Origin: Peptoniphilus sp034090345
GTDB lineage: Bacteria > Bacillota > Clostridia > Tissierellales > Peptoniphilaceae
NCBI RefSeq assembly: GCF_034090345.1
Contig: NZ_JAXDSS010000030.1
Coordinates: 1-39,907, forward strand
Direction of reading: 5' to 3'
Length of the DNA: 39,907 bases
A program made the translations under genes and the position numbers. Below the pieces are notes generated by a model. That model had not been told where the DNA came from. It saw only the letters and a list, made by a program, of their open reading frames with translations, and searched no databases. Of the stretch, positions 33,512-39,907 are shown piece by piece. Position 1 is the first letter of the stretch. Each line of letters begins with the position of its first letter.

Positions 33512-33570
33512 ATGGCTATTAAACCCTTTGAAAAGGTTATTAGATGGTTTATGTTTTACAACCCTAGAAT

Positions 33571-33594
33571 TTTATCATTTATTAATATGATAAA
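33571..33594. repeat. 8-bp inverted repeat
   Basis: TTTATCAT (33571-33578) and ATGATAAA (33587-33594) with an 8-base loop; AT-only except for one pair. Function unknown. Confidence 0.4.
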
Positions 33595-33760
33595 TTACTT
33601 CCTTTTTTAGCTGTTTCACAGTATTACTGTTATGAACCGTGGGTTATCATCTCCTATTCAGGTTATTTTTCAAATATAACTATAATATAGAGGTATTCTT
33701 GACTATTTTTTGCTTTTTAGTGACTAAGTTGATTATACAATCTTCCAACTTTTAAAATTT

Positions 33761-34645
33761 TTATTTTTTACTATTTTTGCTTAGCTTATTATAAGCCCAT
33801 TCAAAATAAGAAATAACATCACTATATAAAAACATTCCTTCATAAAAAGCTAAATAATATTCTTCTATTGTACCCGGCCTATAAATACCATAAAAATCTT
33901 CAAACTTATCAGATGTTAAATTCCCTTCAATAATAATTTTAAAAAATTTTTTTGTATCTTTATTGCTTTTTTCTAACTTCATCAAAATTTGCTTCGCCTT
34001 ATTAAAATTCCTTTGTTTATAATAAAGAATAGAAGCTGGTAATAATATTTGAGTATCATCATATTTCATATTTTCTTTATAAAGATTTTCACCTTTTTCA
34101 ATATCTTCAAAATAAGCATATAATGCCATCAGACGATATCTTATGCCCAAATTATCATTTTTACATAAATTTAACATACTCTCAGCAACTTTTATTGAAT
34201 TCTTAAACATGGATAATTCAATTAACATTTCTAAATAAAAAGCCATTCCCCTCATATATGGCCTAGTTTCTAATATTAACCAAAAATCGCCAATATTTTC
34301 TTCGGTATAAATTCCTTCATCTTCAAGATATTTTTTGCCACTTTCTAAAATTTTTTCAACTTTTTTTAAAAGATCAATATTTGAATTAGCTTTTATTTGC
34401 GCCTTCAAAATTAAAGCATCCACATTATTAGGTTCTAGCTTTAAGGCCTTATTTACATATTTTAAAGCTTCCGTTTCACTATTAGCATTTTGAGCCATTT
34501 CCATAAGATCGTAAACATTATCTTCGTCAAAAATATTTTTATTTTTATAATAATTTTCTATAAACTCTTTTCCAAATCTATCATTATTATAAATATCTAT
34601 TTAATTCAAAAAATTTTCTAATTTTTCATCAAACTTATTATCCAT
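33761..34645 (-). pseudogene. TPR-repeat protein gene broken by an early in-frame stop
   Basis: From an ATG at 34645 with a good ribosome site (AGAGAGGGGAAATAA) the frame runs MDNKFDEKLENFLN, meets TAA at 34601-34603 (codon 15), then continues in the same frame without interruption as IDIYNNDRFGKEFIENYYKN... to the stop at 33761, about 294 codons in all. Downstream of the stop the protein looks like a real TPR-type protein (ALKYVNKALKLEPNNVDALILKAQI, ETRPYMRGMAFYLEMLIEL, DNLGIRYRLMALYAYF, LLPASILYYKQRNFNKAKQILMKLEKS). An internal ATG at 34504 or 34510 would give 247-249 residues but has no ribosome site. Most likely a recent nonsense mutation; a sequencing error or leaky reinitiation is possible. 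Function unknown. Confidence 0.72.
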
Positions 34646-35158
34646 TTATTTCCCCTCTCTCTGCTCTTTATCATAAATTATGTGTATATTTTACAACGCC
34701 AATATTAAGTAACTTAATAACATTATCAACAAGAAAATTTATAAAATTTTAATTTTTAATAAGCTAATTATTTCTCTATAATTTTCAGATTCTTAATTTA
34801 TAAAATCTGTATTCTTGTATCAAGTATCAGGGAAAGTTTTTATGTGCGGTTATAATACAACTACACATAAAAACTCTAAACTAGCTACTTAATTAAGATA
34901 CTCCTAACCCTATTCTTTTTATTTTTGTTTTGTTTAACTGTAATATATAGCATTTCATTTTCATTTTATAGCATATAATCTTATATTACAATTATCAAGT
35001 TTTATATTTTGCGACAAACAAATTTTTTGATAAATTTTATAAAGAATATATATCAGATAAAATTTCATCCTAATATCTATTCTTTTTGTCTAATTGATTT
35101 TTATTATAGTGAAGGAAAAAATCAGATATCCTTTCAAAGTATATTGTTGATGTAATAA
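34646..35158. other. AT-rich gene-free region with an orphan inverted repeat
   Basis: About 510 bp between the TPR pseudogene and the transposase relic. It contains TTAAGTAACTTAA (34708-34720) in the probable TPR promoter region and the 12-bp inverted repeat at 34835-34875. I see no gene, tRNA or other RNA. Confidence 0.5.
34835..34875. repeat. Perfect 12-bp inverted repeat
   Basis: AGTTTTTATGTG (34835-34846) and CACATAAAAACT (34864-34875) with a 17-base spacer; AGTATC (34823-34828) and GATACT further out also pair. No gene ends nearby, so it is not an ordinary terminator; a relic mobile element end is plausible. Confidence 0.55.
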
Positions 35159-35320
35159 AAAATAAGATCGGACGTGTCCTCACATCATGCAAGAGAATAT
35201 AGATATGCCTATGGATCAGTAGAGTCAAAAATAGGAGAAAATTTCTTTTTAGTCTCACCATATTGTAATACAGACTGTATGAATATCTTTTTAAAAGTCC
35301 TTAAGATTAAATTTCCATAG
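35159..35320 (+). pseudogene. Internal fragment of an IS630-family transposase
   Basis: In one frame the plus strand reads KIRSDVSSHHAREYRYAYGS then VESKIGENFFLVSPYCNTDC and MNIFLKVLKIKFP before TAG (35318-35320). R-x-YRYAYG-x-V, G-x-x-FFL and LPYxNTxxMNIFL are the conserved core of IS630-type transposases, between the first and second catalytic aspartates. Upstream TAA at 35156-35158 and the stop at 35320 leave about 53 codons of a gene of roughly 340, so it is a dead remnant. Confidence 0.75.
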
Positions 35321-35341
35321 CTCATTTTTATTATTCTTTTG

Positions 35342-36064
35342 CTAATATTTAATTTTTTTTAATATCTTATACGCTACTAAACAACATATAATATTTATGA
35401 TTATACTAATCATAAACTCAATTATTGATGCCTCATATATTCCTGAAAAAACAAAAACTGATGATATCGGATATATGGCTCTTATAACTTCTTTAGAAGC
35501 GAAGAAAATTCCTATAAAAGAGTATATTTCAGAGATAATCATAGCTATCCAATAACTCCTTCTAACAAGTCCAGTAAGTGCAATGATTGGAGATACTGTC
35601 ATAAAAACACCTATAGCGGTTAATGCATATACAACAAAATAATTAACTGCTTCACTTATATTTACAGCATCTAAATGAAGTATCGCTTCTATAATTAAAG
35701 ATACCATAAACAATATTAGATAAACAAAAATACTACCCAACAGAGTAATTACCATTTTTGCAGTAATCATATTACTCTCATCTATCGGTATTAACTTTAA
35801 TGATTTGAGTACATCTTCCTGTTCCTCACGACAAATAATATATCCTCCAAACAAGACTATCAAACTTGGCAACACAAAATATGTTGTTAAAGACTGCACT
35901 TGTAAAATATACCATCCAAATGTGTCTATATACTTTTTGCCACCAAATGAAAATTGTCCTTGAAGAAATACAACTCCTAAAGTCATCACGACTGCAAATA
36001 TAAGCAAAAATATCAATTTTGATCTGTGAAGTTTTTTATATTCAGCTAATAAAAGGGTCTTCAT
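35342..36064 (-). CDS. ABC-2 type permease of a peptide-resistance transporter (third permease)
   Basis: A 240-residue membrane protein with about six hydrophobic segments and an N-terminal cytoplasmic KTLLLAEYKKLHRSK preceding the first helix. The EEQEDVLKSLKLIPIDESNMITAKMV segment after helix 2 is typical of lantibiotic/bacitracin-type immunity permeases (LanE/LanG, CprB/CprC-like). It starts directly after the stop of the next permease with no gap and is last in the four-gene operon. No recognisable terminator follows within the first 60 bp. Confidence 0.85.
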   Translation of the reverse strand: MKTLLLAEYKKLHRSKLIFLLIFAVVMTLGVVFLQGQFSFGGKKYIDTFGWYILQVQSLTTYFVLPSLIVLFGGYIICREEQEDVLKSLKLIPIDESNMITAKMVITLLGSIFVYLILFMVSLIIEAILHLDAVNISEAVNYFVVYALTAIGVFMTVSPIIALTGLVRRSYWIAMIISEIYSFIGIFFASKEVIRAIYPISSVFVFSGIYEASIIEFMISIIINIICCLVAYKILKKIKY

Positions 36065-36796
36065 TTACCATCCTCTCCTTTTCAATAATAATTTTGTAAA
36101 TATTGTAAATACAACTATCCATCCTCCTATACAAAGAAGAGAATAAACTATATTTATATCTTGATTTAATACTATTCCCGGAACATCTCTTAAAACAATT
36201 GCAGTAGAACTCGATAATGGATGCACATACATATTAACCATTAAAATTACAAATCCCGAAAACGCATAAACAATTGTCAAGCAAACAGGTAGAATATATT
36301 TTTTTGTCAAAAATGCGACAGATAAAATAGGAAGCATAGAAACTGCTAAAAGTCCACTAATCTCAAAACACTTTCTAATAAAAAAAGCAATCAAAGAATA
36401 ATCTATCTCTATTTTATGAATAAATTTTCCAAAAAGAAGCGTAAATAAAATTGACAAACTCATAAATGCTAAACTATAAATAAGCACAATTACAAATTTG
36501 CTGACTAAAAGATTCATCTTTTGAATTGGAATAATCCATAACGATTTAAAAATATCATTCTCATGCTCTACGGACATGATCATTGTAGAAAATATTCCTA
36601 ATGTAATTGGCAAAATCAGCCATAAATTATAACTAAATATTGCCCATTTAAAATATTTCATCGGATTCTCTGAAAGATCTATATTCCCAAAGTAGATAGT
36701 GGCAAGCAATGGCATTAAGAGTGTTGCCAGAAACATCATCCAAACAATCTTTTTCCTTTTTAATTTAAGAAACTCTACTTTAACTAAATTAAGCAA
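36065..36796 (-). CDS. ABC-2 type permease (second permease)
   Basis: A 243-residue membrane protein, about six hydrophobic segments, starting MLNLVKVEFLKLKRKKIVWM. The cytoplasmic segment SVEHENDIFKSLWIIPIQKMNLLVSKFV aligns with the same region of the other two permeases of the operon, so the three are paralogues. It overlaps the ATPase gene by 8 bp. Presumed to form the channel with the ATPase and one or both other permeases. Confidence 0.86.
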   Translation of the reverse strand: MLNLVKVEFLKLKRKKIVWMMFLATLLMPLLATIYFGNIDLSENPMKYFKWAIFSYNLWLILPITLGIFSTMIMSVEHENDIFKSLWIIPIQKMNLLVSKFVIVLIYSLAFMSLSILFTLLFGKFIHKIEIDYSLIAFFIRKCFEISGLLAVSMLPILSVAFLTKKYILPVCLTIVYAFSGFVILMVNMYVHPLSSSTAIVLRDVPGIVLNQDINIVYSLLCIGGWIVVFTIFTKLLLKRRGW

Positions 36797-37712
36797 TTCC
36801 CTCTCCTCCGGATATTTTCTTGAAGTAATCTTCTAAAGAATCATTGCATGTTTGTGATGAAATCACCGATATACCACTCATAACCAAAGACTTATTAACT
36901 TTAGCTATATCTGTTCCATGACTATATATCCTTATATGATTATTATCTTCAACTGAATAATTTGTTATTCCAAATTCCTTTTCCAAAATAATAGTAGCTT
37001 TTGATACGTCTGATACTTCCAACATAATATACTTTCTATTTTTCTTATTTAATTCTTCCATACTGTTTTCTTCTAACAAAACTCCTTTATCTATAATTCC
37101 CACTGTATCAGCAAGGAGTGTTATTTCAGATAGAATATGACTGGAAATTAAAATTGTTTTTCCTTTTTTTACACTTAAATCTTTTATAAAATCTCTAACT
37201 TCCGCTATACCTATTGGATCTAATCCATTTGTCGGTTCATCTAAGATTAAAACCTCAGGATCATGTAAAATTGCATTAGCTATTCCCAGTCTTTGTTTCA
37301 TTCCTAAAGAATAATTTCCAAAGAGTTTTTTATCTTTATATGGCAGACCAACCACTTCTAAAGCATTTTTAACCGCATTAGGAAAAGCCGTTCCTCTTAA
37401 CATTGCAAATATTTCCAAATTTTCTGTCCCTGTAAGATTAGGATAAAATCCGGGTGTTTCAATAATTGCACCAATTCTTGGATAAATTTTTTTCTCGTTA
37501 CCTTTTATTTTTTTGTTAAAAACACTTACTTGCCCATTTGTAATATCCGTAAGGCCCAATATCATCTTCATAATGGTTGTTTTGCCAGCTCCATTTCTTC
37601 CTAATAACCCATAGATAGAACCTTTTTCAATATGTAAATTTACGGAATTTACAACCTTTTGTTCTCCATACACTTTTGTTAAATTCTTTGTTTCAATAAT
37701 ATAATTTTTCAT
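36789..37712 (-). CDS. ABC transporter ATP-binding protein, lantibiotic/cationic-peptide protection type
   Basis: A 307-residue ATPase: Walker A GRNGAGKTT (38-46), signature YSLGMKQRL (about 138-146), Walker B VLILDEPTNGLD (about 158-169) and H-loop SSHILSE (about 193-199). The C-terminal about 90 residues form the extension seen in LanF/BcrA/CprA-type ATPases. It sits in an operon with ABC-2 permeases and downstream of a two-component system, the classic arrangement for self-protection against cationic peptides or lantibiotics. No lantibiotic synthesis genes are present, so this is a resistance rather than a producer-immunity locus as far as the window shows. Confidence 0.93.
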   Translation of the reverse strand: MKNYIIETKNLTKVYGEQKVVNSVNLHIEKGSIYGLLGRNGAGKTTIMKMILGLTDITNGQVSVFNKKIKGNEKKIYPRIGAIIETPGFYPNLTGTENLEIFAMLRGTAFPNAVKNALEVVGLPYKDKKLFGNYSLGMKQRLGIANAILHDPEVLILDEPTNGLDPIGIAEVRDFIKDLSVKKGKTILISSHILSEITLLADTVGIIDKGVLLEENSMEELNKKNRKYIMLEVSDVSKATIILEKEFGITNYSVEDNNHIRIYSHGTDIAKVNKSLVMSGISVISSQTCNDSLEDYFKKISGGEGIA

Positions 37713-37725
37713 TTTATTTTTCTCC

Positions 37726-38493
37726 TTAATAGTTTTGTCTTTTCATTGATTTTATAGCGAGTATAAAAAATACTATTCCGATTGATAAAATAGATACTAA
37801 ACAACTAAACGGGGATGCATTTAGTGAATATCCACCAATACTATTTTCTACCATTTCTTTAGCAGCCGGTGACACATTTTGATAAACCCCTAATAAACTT
37901 GCAAGCGGATGTATATGTAATAATATTGATGCTCCAAATATCCCAATTCCTAAATAAAGTAAGCACATAGAAATAGGTAAAACATAACTCTTAGAAAAAG
38001 TAGCAATGTAAATCACAGGAAGCATTGCAATAGGAATTAACAAAGCTGCTAACATATATAAGATAGCTGCTTCTTTCAATGTAACTAAATTAAAATCTAT
38101 GAATCCTGAACTTAATATTGCACCCAAGATAGATGATATATATGTTAATACCATTAAAAAAAGTGTCATTAATTCTATCAAAATAAATTTCACAAAAAAT
38201 ACTTCAAATCTACTAACCGAAGTTATTAGTACATTCTTTAAAGTATCATTCTTTTTTTCATCGAAAAATAACATAGTGGAAATTATTCCAATTACGATTG
38301 GCAAAAATACAAAGGTTAAATTCTTAAATGCCAAACAATATAAGTCCCCAAAGCTATCCATGATGGGACTTTCTCTTGAAATCGCAAATGCCCTTTCAAT
38401 TGCAAACAAATTTAAGATAGCAGTTAATATAATAATGCCTATCAAAATTTTGTTTCTCTTCCATTTTTTTATTTCAGCTTTTATTAAAAACAT
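37726..38493 (-). CDS. ABC-2 type permease (first permease of the operon)
   Basis: A 255-residue membrane protein with about six hydrophobic segments. The start is placed at the ATG at 38493 (MFLIKAEIKKWKRNK) because AAGGAGG (38500-38506) is 6 bases upstream; the longer frame to 38511 would contain that ribosome site. The segment STMLFFDEKKNDTLKNVLITSVSRFEVFFVKF resembles the matching part of the other two permeases. It precedes the ATPase by 13 bp, and just upstream lie a promoter and four phased CAAG boxes. An extra permease in front of an ATPase-permease-permease set is unusual for LanFEG-type systems. Confidence 0.85.
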   Translation of the reverse strand: MFLIKAEIKKWKRNKILIGIIILTAILNLFAIERAFAISRESPIMDSFGDLYCLAFKNLTFVFLPIVIGIISTMLFFDEKKNDTLKNVLITSVSRFEVFFVKFILIELMTLFLMVLTYISSILGAILSSGFIDFNLVTLKEAAILYMLAALLIPIAMLPVIYIATFSKSYVLPISMCLLYLGIGIFGASILLHIHPLASLLGVYQNVSPAAKEMVENSIGGYSLNASPFSCLVSILSIGIVFFILAIKSMKRQNY

Positions 38494-38516
38494 TTTGCAC
38501 CTCCTTAACAATAAAT

Positions 38517-38522
38517 ACTATA
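38517..38522 (-). promoter_or_regulatory. Candidate -10 box of the ABC operon
   Basis: Leftward TATAGT at 38517-38522, 23 bp before the ATG at 38493. The matching -35 position (38540-38545) reads AGATTA, far from consensus, and overlaps the second CAAG box: the pattern of a promoter that needs an activator. Confidence 0.4.
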
Positions 38523-38532
38523 AATGATTAAC

Positions 38533-38569
38533 CTTGCCATAATCTTGCGACACCCTTGTTTTTATCTTG
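38533..38569 (-). promoter_or_regulatory. Four CAAG boxes at exact 11-bp intervals: probable response-regulator operator
   Basis: On the minus strand CAAG occurs at 38566-38569, 38555-38558, 38544-38547 and 38533-38536, each exactly 11 bp apart. The two boxes nearest the gene are embedded in TCGCAAGATTA/TGGCAAGGTTA (9 of 11 identical). Direct repeats with one-turn phasing are the usual binding pattern of OmpR/PhoB-type regulators, and such a regulator is encoded in the same locus. Confidence 0.65.
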
Positions 38570-38576
38570 TTTCAAT

Positions 38577-38601
38577 AAAAAAAGCCCCAAAAAGAGGCTT
38601 T
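38577..38601 (-). terminator. Terminator between the histidine kinase and the ABC operon
   Basis: 8-bp stem AAAGCCTC/GGGGCTTT (one G-T pair) with a TTTTT loop (38581-38601 on the plus strand), then a run of seven T leftward. It ends the two-component transcript, so the ABC operon depends on its own promoter. Confidence 0.85.
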
Positions 38602-38614
38602 CTAAATCAGCTAC

Positions 38615-39523
38615 TTACATTGCAAACTCCACAGTAAAGACAGTTTTTATGTTAGGTATACTACTTACCCTTATTTTGGCATTATTCACTCTTAACAATT
38701 CTTTAGCAATTGATAAGCCAAGTCCCGATCCTTTTGTTAATCTTGAACTATCTGCCTGATACATTCTATCAAATATATATGGTAAGTCCTTTTCACTTAT
38801 ACCATTTCCATTATCTAAAATCATCAAAGTAGCTTTTGTATCCGATTCTTCTAATTTCAAGTGTACTCTATCACAATTACTGTGAATAATAATATTGTTT
38901 ATAATATTGTTTAAGCTCCTAAAATAGGCATTTTCATCTATCTTTATATAGAATTCCTGTTCCGGAATTTCAATTTCATAACTTATATGTTTTTCTTCAA
39001 AAATAGGAATCCAGTCGCTTATCACATTTCTTGTTAATTCATTAAGGTCTTTATCTACAAAAGAAAACTTCCATTCTCCTGAATCCAACTTTACCCAATC
39101 AAAGAGTTTTTCTACAAAATCCTTCAAGTAATGTGCCTTACTTAAAGAAATTTTTATATAATCATCCTTCTCATCTCCCGTAACAATTCCCTCTTGCACT
39201 GCTTCTAAATATCCAACCAAAGAAGCTAATGGTGTTTTCACATCATGAGACAAACTTGTCATAAGCGATTTATACGCCTGTTCTGACTGCTTTTGTTCTA
39301 TTAGCTTGTTCTGACTTTGTAGAGTTATCTCATTTATATCATGACAGATCTTTTCTGTAGTTTCATTTTTCTTAATTAAAATTCTGCGATTGTAATCACC
39401 ATTTTTTATATCAACGAGTACTTCCTGAATCCTGTTTATTTCTTTTTTTATGTTCGTAATTTTTTTTAACAAACAAAAAATTACAAATATCAATAATAAG
39501 ATTATGATGATTTTTACATCCAT
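38615..39523 (-). CDS. Sensor histidine kinase with a single membrane anchor
   Basis: A 302-residue kinase. One N-terminal hydrophobic segment (about 4-20), then a HAMP-like linker (VLVDIKNGDYNRRI), the phosphorylation site SLSHDVKTPLASLVGYLEA with H93, and the ATPase domain with NNIINNIIIHS (N box), DNGNGIS (G1), YIFDRMYQ (F box) and GSGLGLSIAKEL (G2). There is no second membrane helix and no extracellular loop, so it cannot sense a ligand outside on its own; in comparable peptide-resistance systems the transporter or the membrane itself provides the signal. Its stop is 13 bp before the terminator; it starts 3 bp after the response-regulator stop. Confidence 0.93.
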   Translation of the reverse strand: MDVKIIIILLLIFVIFCLLKKITNIKKEINRIQEVLVDIKNGDYNRRILIKKNETTEKICHDINEITLQSQNKLIEQKQSEQAYKSLMTSLSHDVKTPLASLVGYLEAVQEGIVTGDEKDDYIKISLSKAHYLKDFVEKLFDWVKLDSGEWKFSFVDKDLNELTRNVISDWIPIFEEKHISYEIEIPEQEFYIKIDENAYFRSLNNIINNIIIHSNCDRVHLKLEESDTKATLMILDNGNGISEKDLPYIFDRMYQADSSRLTKGSGLGLSIAKELLRVNNAKIRVSSIPNIKTVFTVEFAM

Positions 39524-39526
39524 ATA

Positions 39527-39907
39527 TCATACCCCCTTACTAAAACGATAACCCACGCCCCTAACTGTCAAAATATAAGTTGGTTCTTCAGGGTTAGGCT
39601 CTATTTTTTTTCGAAGCTTACTGATAAAGGACATGATATTACTATCATCAAAAAGATAATCTTCTTCCCAAACATTCGTATATATTTGTTTTTTTGTAAA
39701 AATCCTCCCTTTATTAGACGCAAGAAAATACAATAAATCAAATTCTTTATTTGTTAATTCTATGTTATTATCACTTATTTTTACAGTTCTATTTTCCTTA
39801 TCTATTTGCATACCATCTATTGTGAGTATATCAGACTGGTCTGTGCTTTTCTGATTGAAATCTATATATCTACGAACCATAGCTTCAACTCTTGCCTTAA
39901 GTTCATT
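39527..39907 (-). CDS. OmpR-family response regulator, C-terminal part (cut by window edge)
   Basis: The frame stays open to the window end: the codons beyond the first internal ATG read NELKARVEAMVRRYIDF, the usual end of a receiver domain and linker, so the gene starts outside the window. The visible part contains the full winged-helix DNA-binding domain (IDKENRTVKISDNNIELTNKEFDLLYFLASNKGRIFTKKQIYTNVW and SFISKLRKKIEPNPEEPTYILTVRGVGYRF). The receiver with its phospho-aspartate is not visible. It precedes the kinase gene by 3 bp and is the likely reader of the CAAG boxes in front of the ABC operon. Confidence 0.93.
   Translation of the reverse strand, partial: NELKARVEAMVRRYIDFNQKSTDQSDILTIDGMQIDKENRTVKISDNNIELTNKEFDLLYFLASNKGRIFTKKQIYTNVWEEDYLFDDSNIMSFISKLRKKIEPNPEEPTYILTVRGVGYRFSKGV

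Larger units (their letters stand above)
32988..33760. other. 773-bp gene-free region with transposase relic and inverted repeats
   Basis: After the PBP gene come GGACT-GTTGCAAA-AGTCC (33001-33018), which resembles an insertion sequence end but has no matching partner, the PBP terminator (33040-33077), an ISL3-like transposase relic (33153-33290), a large hairpin (33440-33511) and a smaller one (33571-33594). On the minus strand short open frames overlap 33365-33475 (one of about 35 codons), with no ribosome site and no recognised product. No intact gene is seen. Confidence 0.6.

Noticed and set aside
35070..35261. Minus-strand 63-codon open frame over the IS630 relic
   Set aside because: The plus strand carries the recognisable transposase core; the minus frame is its shadow.
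38099..38527. 142-codon open frame on the plus strand antisense to the first permease
   Set aside because: Shadow of a hydrophobic membrane protein gene; it also crosses the promoter and operator of the ABC operon, and no family is recognisable.
1..39907. CRISPR arrays, tRNA, rRNA and riboswitches
   Set aside because: No regularly spaced repeat array, cloverleaf, rRNA segment or known aptamer core was recognised on either strand; covariance-model searches were not possible.
35342..39907. Producer immunity locus of a lantibiotic cluster
   Set aside because: No precursor peptide, LanB/C/M-type enzyme or exporter-protease gene is visible; the locus fits stand-alone resistance better, though the region beyond the right edge is unseen.

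Overview
The window is low-GC (about 30% by eye) Firmicute-type DNA with strong Shine-Dalgarno sites, tight operons and a strictly anaerobic gene set: a one-chain pyruvate:ferredoxin oxidoreductase, a hybrid cluster protein, EtfAB, and no respiratory or sporulation genes. This fits a Gram-positive anaerobic coccus of the Tissierellia/Peptoniphilaceae type (Parvimonas, Peptoniphilus or Finegoldia relatives). That placement comes from gene content and base composition, not from a database match.

Layout. 1-3.2 kb: a leftward operon der-plsY-gpsA followed by the start of a HlyD-like membrane-anchored protein that runs off the edge. 3.2-4.5 kb: a divergent ThrE/YjjPB-type two-subunit exporter, served by two canonical back-to-back promoters. 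4.6-8.2 kb: pyruvate:ferredoxin oxidoreductase. 8.4-12.9 kb: the pepP-uvrC-hprK operon. 12.97-14.55 kb: an intact IS1182-type insertion sequence with recognisable terminal inverted repeats, placed between two palindromes. 14.6-17.3 kb: a DsrE-like protein, a DUF1275 membrane protein and leucyl aminopeptidase. 17.4-21.5 kb: a serine biosynthesis operon serC-serA-DUF1015, then a HAD phosphatase, with no classical serB. 21.7-25.3 kb: glycosyltransferase plus an exported stalk-domain protein, and etfBA. 25.5-26.5 kb: GNAT and ArsR. 26.7-30.5 kb: a nitrosative/redox stress cluster: a Crp/Fnr regulator, hcp fused to a C-terminal DUF1858 domain, an unrecognised protein and a hemerythrin. 30.6-33.0 kb: class A penicillin-binding protein. 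33.0-35.3 kb: a decaying region with two transposase remnants, orphan inverted repeats and a TPR gene broken by an in-frame stop. 35.3-39.9 kb: an antimicrobial-peptide-type ABC transporter (one ATPase, three permeases) and its two-component system, whose response regulator is cut by the window edge.

The two places most worth attention are the hcp cluster and the ABC/two-component locus. In the first, the two modules of an ScdA/RIC iron-sulfur repair protein appear to be redistributed: DUF1858 is fused to Hcp and the hemerythrin is a separate protein two genes on. A perfect 14-bp palindrome lies where a Crp/Fnr activator would be expected to bind. In the second, four CAAG boxes at exactly 11-bp intervals lie just upstream of the first permease gene, a good candidate for the response regulator's operator. 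The serine operon without serB is a third point of interest.
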